DNA of 7,730 nt from Deltaproteobacteria bacterium (GTDB lineage Bacteria > Myxococcota_A > Polyangia > HGW-17 > SLPX01). The notes under the pieces are model-generated. The model was not told the DNA's origin and searched no databases. It saw only the letters and a program-made list of their open reading frames with translations. The translations under genes were made by a program, and so were the position numbers. Every line of letters begins with the position of its first letter. Positions within the stretch are counted from its first letter, which is position 1. The stretch lies in contig JAABSF010000111.1 in assembly GCA_011390535.1 (NCBI GenBank), forward strand, positions 1-7,730. The letters run 5' to 3'. Below, piece after piece: positions 6,001 through 7,730 of the stretch.

Positions 6001-7393
6001 AAATTTGGTACTGGCGCATTGCAAGATCCGGATATCCCCATTTTGAATACAGATCAGCGAGTCTAACCTGAACCGACCCGTCTCGCGGAAACCTTCTGCC
6101 GCACACTTTGAGTTGAGCCAATGCCTTTTTCCGTTGTCCCGCTCTCCAGTATTTCTCTGCAAGGCTCAACAGGTATCTGGGTTCTCCGGGAGCAAGCCGG
6201 ACTTGTTTCTCCAGCTCTCTCATCGCATCAACATGACGGCCCGCTCTCTCCAAAAGACTGATGAGCTTGTCACGTGTGTCTACCGCCGAGGAATTCATGG
6301 CCAGCGCTTTTTTGTAAGCTTCGACCGCTTTCTCCTGCCTGCCCAACTCATCATAGAGCTGCGCCAAAATCTGCCACTCAAACAACCCCTTGGATTTCCA
6401 GCTCTTTTCGTAGTGTGCTGCGAGTGATTTGATATCACCTTTTCGTCGATATATGGCTATCACCTTTTCCACCAACTCTTTTCGCAACCAATGGCGGCGG
6501 GTTGTCAGTTTCATGGCGCGACGGTAGGTCTTTATGGCTTCAGGGTCTTTCCCCATCTTTTCATATACTTCTCCCACCTCTTTTAAAAGAGCAGCCCGCC
6601 GTTTATTGTTGCCGCGAGCTTGCTTCAAGAGAACCTGAAACTCCTTCAGCGCCAGATCATAGTTCAAGTTTCTTGCCAGCATCCTGGCGAACTCTCCCCG
6701 CAGATGAGTATTCTTCGGTTCTAACGCGATGAGTTGCTTGAAATGAGACCTGGCTTTTTTCATCTTCTTTTGAGCCATTGATAAGTCTATGAGCTGTCTC
6801 AGCACCTTTTTCTTCAAGGCGTCTTTTTTTGCCAGGCTCAAAGAGCGCTCGTATGATTTCAGAGCCTCTCCCGGTTTTTCCTGTTTTCTGAACAGATCAC
6901 CAAGGGAGAGGTGGGGATTAGGCGCCTTGGGGTTTGCCTCGATGGCCTTTTTATAACTGTCCACGGCTTTTTTAAGCTTCTTTGTAGAGACATAGAGGTG
7001 GCCCAAGATAACGTGCCCTTCGTGCCAGCCCGGTCGGTTTTTAACCCTGGCTTCATATCTCTTGATCAAAGACTGTGCTGATCGACAGGCGCGCAATTTT
7101 TTCATGGGAAACCCGTCATTCGGGTTGCGCTCCAGCATCCCATAATAGCGAGCCAGCAGAGTCTCGCTGCAAGGGTCTCTCTTCAAGGTCCAGTTTCCGG
7201 TCTGAGCATGCGCAGGATCTATTTTCGCAACTATCCCGAATGAGATAGTAACCCCGAACAAAAATATCCATCGGATGAAGGTTTCATTCCACCTCCGTCG
7301 CTCCCAAAAAGAAAAAACAGAACCGCTTGCTTGTTTTTCAAAGCGCTTTTGTGATGTGTCCGTGTTTGAAAAACGGGCCTTATGTAAAAACAT
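3083..7393 (-). CDS. Giant exported TPR and HEAT-repeat protein, 1436 residues
   Basis: No single known family is recognised; the architecture is signal peptide, TPR array, linker, HEAT array. Residues 1-63 form a Sec-type signal with an unusually long basic N-region (Arg-Arg-Arg at 32-34), a hydrophobic core at about 38-55 and a likely cleavage AHA|QTG at 63/64. A Cys pair (75, 103) follows in the mature N-terminus. Residues about 121-787 hold about 18-19 TPR units of about 34 residues; clear ones are GHLYVSTKKLKKAVDSYKKA, LYDELGRQEKAVEAYKKALA and IYEQKEDYEAAIKAYKRAL. A first HEAT-like unit lies at about 867-907, then a Pro/Arg/Thr-rich linker (about 908-958), then about nine or more HEAT/PBS-lyase-type repeats to the end (RETAAWALALMAG, HKAAIALGLLADSS, VRKAAIKALNK). 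Both repeat types are protein-interaction scaffolds, so a periplasmic or surface scaffolding role is inferred; no catalytic motif is seen. The ATG is supported by GGAGA five bases upstream and a good promoter. The protein is rich in Lys and Arg. Confidence 0.9.
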   Translation of the reverse strand: MFLHKARFSNTDTSQKRFEKQASGSVFSFWERRRWNETFIRWIFLFGVTISFGIVAKIDPAHAQTGNWTLKRDPCSETLLARYYGMLERNPNDGFPMKKLRACRSAQSLIKRYEARVKNRPGWHEGHVILGHLYVSTKKLKKAVDSYKKAIEANPKAPNPHLSLGDLFRKQEKPGEALKSYERSLSLAKKDALKKKVLRQLIDLSMAQKKMKKARSHFKQLIALEPKNTHLRGEFARMLARNLNYDLALKEFQVLLKQARGNNKRRAALLKEVGEVYEKMGKDPEAIKTYRRAMKLTTRRHWLRKELVEKVIAIYRRKGDIKSLAAHYEKSWKSKGLFEWQILAQLYDELGRQEKAVEAYKKALAMNSSAVDTRDKLISLLERAGRHVDAMRELEKQVRLAPGEPRYLLSLAEKYWRAGQRKKALAQLKVCGRRFPRDGSVQVRLADLYSKWGYPDLAMRQYQILVRIEPHDPGHIISLGEQYWQRGKKKRALSTWKTLLRPGMFSTREEAYATLGSVYANHEMLAQGIKMYNIALKSAPKNPALYKALGPIYKRARQYDKAVEAWQKVIKLATEPSKRAWRREARTSIITLWHSQGKLKNKLASYEKSFRSSPPDIEAGYFLGEAYIKLKKLEEGEKIFNDILKADSEQQEALLALQDIYQKQYKLNKAIQVLKRLAEVIPNRAREFYMRIAELSLLSYKDEMALSYVKKALKLSEGDAHGWARIARIYEQKEDYEAAIKAYKRALKIRPRFFKVHFDLAKIYLRMGKHHEASELYHEVVQRSSDEHMVSKAGSFAVDLDEYLGNLDNLERALIPLAFTYTHKPVYRKLLVKVYSRMIPALVRKSRYADAKSTRESAKQKLKKIGTRALKPLLEALSEGKWDDKLNVIDLLGHLGNPGAAPTLVRMAISPPVDEESISGDLTSRTPVKPPSTRRVTSRVPSAFHPPRQPQPSTVDDKGRALEFRVRALVSAGRLSNPQTIGNLVQLLKNDEVAVRETAAWALALMAGPKTYKPLVEALNDRKIGVQVMACIGLGLIGSRGLKPILQVLKDINRREEVRAACAFSVGLTKDRRGVQPLLNVLSRGRSQIQHKAAIALGLLADSSATIPMLKILWTRRGDIYDATRWAVLKSVHGSLGSMNIDNLRDIELGSTTRLPLIKTVQQLGPDSYSVPAESRALLIERHSDEIIIGLKNALSRHRDVLVRVMGILDATPDRFSLGYLDPQQDSPSTKQNNAAEKVVSIGESLKPVFADLSTHKDETVRSSALRLLGKTGAPEDTAGIKKGLQDKHSLVRMASIKAAALMAERHPTTKANLAKHMISAFEKLGWEEQREAIIILGRIKTPSAISFVVSKVKSENGFIGEAAVETIGKMKFQGAEEILISALQTAIEPIRLSAAAALTGSSSKSANKALRDAASSDVSPRVRKAAIKALNKGPS
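4658..4665. repeat. Run of eight G (eight C in the coding strand) at the TPR-HEAT boundary
   Basis: An uninterrupted G8 on the plus strand encodes part of Ser910-Pro911-Pro912 of the TPR/HEAT protein. It is the longest G/C homopolymer noticed in the window and sits immediately before the linker that separates the first HEAT-like unit from the main HEAT array. Slippage by one base would remove the C-terminal third of the protein. Whether it varies is not visible from one sequence. Confidence 0.85.
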
Positions 7394-7398
7394 TCATT

Positions 7399-7403
7399 TC
7401 TCC
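7399..7403 (-). promoter_or_regulatory. Ribosome-binding site of the TPR/HEAT gene
   Basis: GGAGA on the minus strand lies five bases before the ATG at 7391-7393, a good distance for a Shine-Dalgarno site. It fixes the start even though this gives the signal peptide an unusually long N-region. An overlapping out-of-frame ATG lies at 7395-7397. Confidence 0.7.
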
Positions 7404-7437
7404 ATGTGGGCTTGATTGAATCTGAGCCACCTCGCAT

Positions 7438-7466
7438 ACTTTACATCGGACCAGGGGATCTCTCAA
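7438..7466 (-). promoter_or_regulatory. Sigma70-type promoter for the TPR/HEAT gene
   Basis: On the minus strand TTGAGA (7461-7466, 5 of 6 matches to -35) is followed after exactly 17 bases by TAAAGT (7438-7443, 4 of 6 matches to -10). Initiation would be near 7431, giving a leader of about 38 bases with the GGAGA site in it. This is the best promoter match in the window. A short inverted repeat (GATCT and AGATC around CTCAAC, 7459-7474) overlaps the -35 box and could be an operator. Confidence 0.5.
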
Positions 7467-7604
7467 CAGATCTTACAGTTTTTATAAATCCGGGTGGTTT
7501 TAGAAAATGCAGTTGAGAAACTTTTGCGAAATACAAACAACGATTGAGACCTTGATTCTTGAGTCAGCCCTTAGAGCGGGTCGATGGGAACTGGTAATGG
7601 TTGG

Positions 7605-7730
7605 TCAGTTGGAGACCTTCTCCATTGCGTTGACACCCCCGTTTTGATAGGTGAAATGAACATAGGTGTCACCGCTGAGCCAGTCATGAACTCTAATAAT
7701 GGAACGTGTATCGGAATTGGATATCGTCAC
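7605..7730 (-). CDS. C-terminal end of an unidentified protein, 5' part beyond the window
   Basis: Reading leftward from the right edge, 41 codons are open and end in TGA at 7605-7607. The peptide looks protein-like, with a hydrophobic and aromatic pattern suggesting beta strands (RVHDWLSGDTYVHFTYQNGG) and a polar tail MEKVSN. The other two minus-strand frames hit stops within a few to a dozen codons. I do not recognise the family. The gene would lie upstream of the TPR/HEAT gene in the same direction, separated by 211 bases that contain that gene's own promoter. An open stretch this short at an edge can occur by chance, hence the moderate confidence. Confidence 0.5.
   Translation of the reverse strand: MTISNSDTRSIIRVHDWLSGDTYVHFTYQNGGVNAMEKVSN

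Noticed and set aside
3083..7393. Periodic repeats in the TPR/HEAT gene considered as a DNA repeat array
   Set aside because: The periodicity is at protein level (34-residue TPR and about 30-residue HEAT units). The nucleotide copies are diverged, so this is not a CRISPR or tandem DNA repeat.
1..7730. Search for mobile elements, defence or toxin-antitoxin genes, tRNA genes and CRISPR arrays
   Set aside because: No transposase or integrase motif, terminal repeats, tRNA-like cloverleaf or spaced repeats were seen on either strand; the window is explained by the listed genes.

Overview
This 7.73 kb window looks like chromosomal DNA of moderate GC content from a Gram-negative bacterium. Three things point that way: a type II secretion inner-membrane gene (gspC), a very long protein with a Sec-type signal peptide, and an ordinary housekeeping miaA. 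TPR/HEAT giants, lysine-rich histone-H1-like proteins and large intergenic gaps together resemble the former Deltaproteobacteria (Myxococcota, Bdellovibrionota, Desulfobacterota). That placement is inference from style only, because no rRNA or other phylogenetic marker is present.

Layout, left to right. (1) 1-869, minus strand: gspC, nearly complete, running off the left edge before its stop. (2) 870-1087: a divergent intergenic region with a candidate promoter for gspC, an imperfect dyad and a weak candidate promoter for miaA. (3) 1088-2020, plus strand: miaA, a complete tRNA dimethylallyltransferase and the only plus-strand gene. (4) 2021-2139: a short convergent gap with no convincing terminator. 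(5) 2140-2907, minus strand: a 255-residue protein with an N-terminal helical segment, a lysine/threonine-rich histone-H1-like middle and a C-terminal winged-helix-like domain. (6) 2908-3082: an intergenic region with two short palindromes, a tandem 9-bp motif and a possible -10 box. (7) 3083-7393, minus strand: a 1436-residue predicted exported protein made of about 18-19 TPR units, a Pro/Arg/Thr-rich linker and then HEAT-like repeats. (8) 7394-7604: its promoter and leader. (9) 7605-7730, minus strand: the last 41 codons of an unidentified gene entering from the right edge.

How the genes might work together. Apart from miaA everything reads leftward. The spacing, and the separate candidate promoters seen for most genes, suggest individual transcription units rather than one operon. 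GspC couples the inner-membrane platform of the type II system to the outer-membrane secretin. The TPR/HEAT protein, if exported, would be a large periplasmic or surface scaffold, but nothing in the window ties it to secretion. The H1-like protein is probably a nucleoid or DNA-binding factor. There is no sign of a mobile element, CRISPR array, integrase or RNA gene. The most unusual items are the TPR-HEAT fusion (with an eight-C run exactly at its domain boundary) and the H1-like/winged-helix protein with its repeat-bearing leader.
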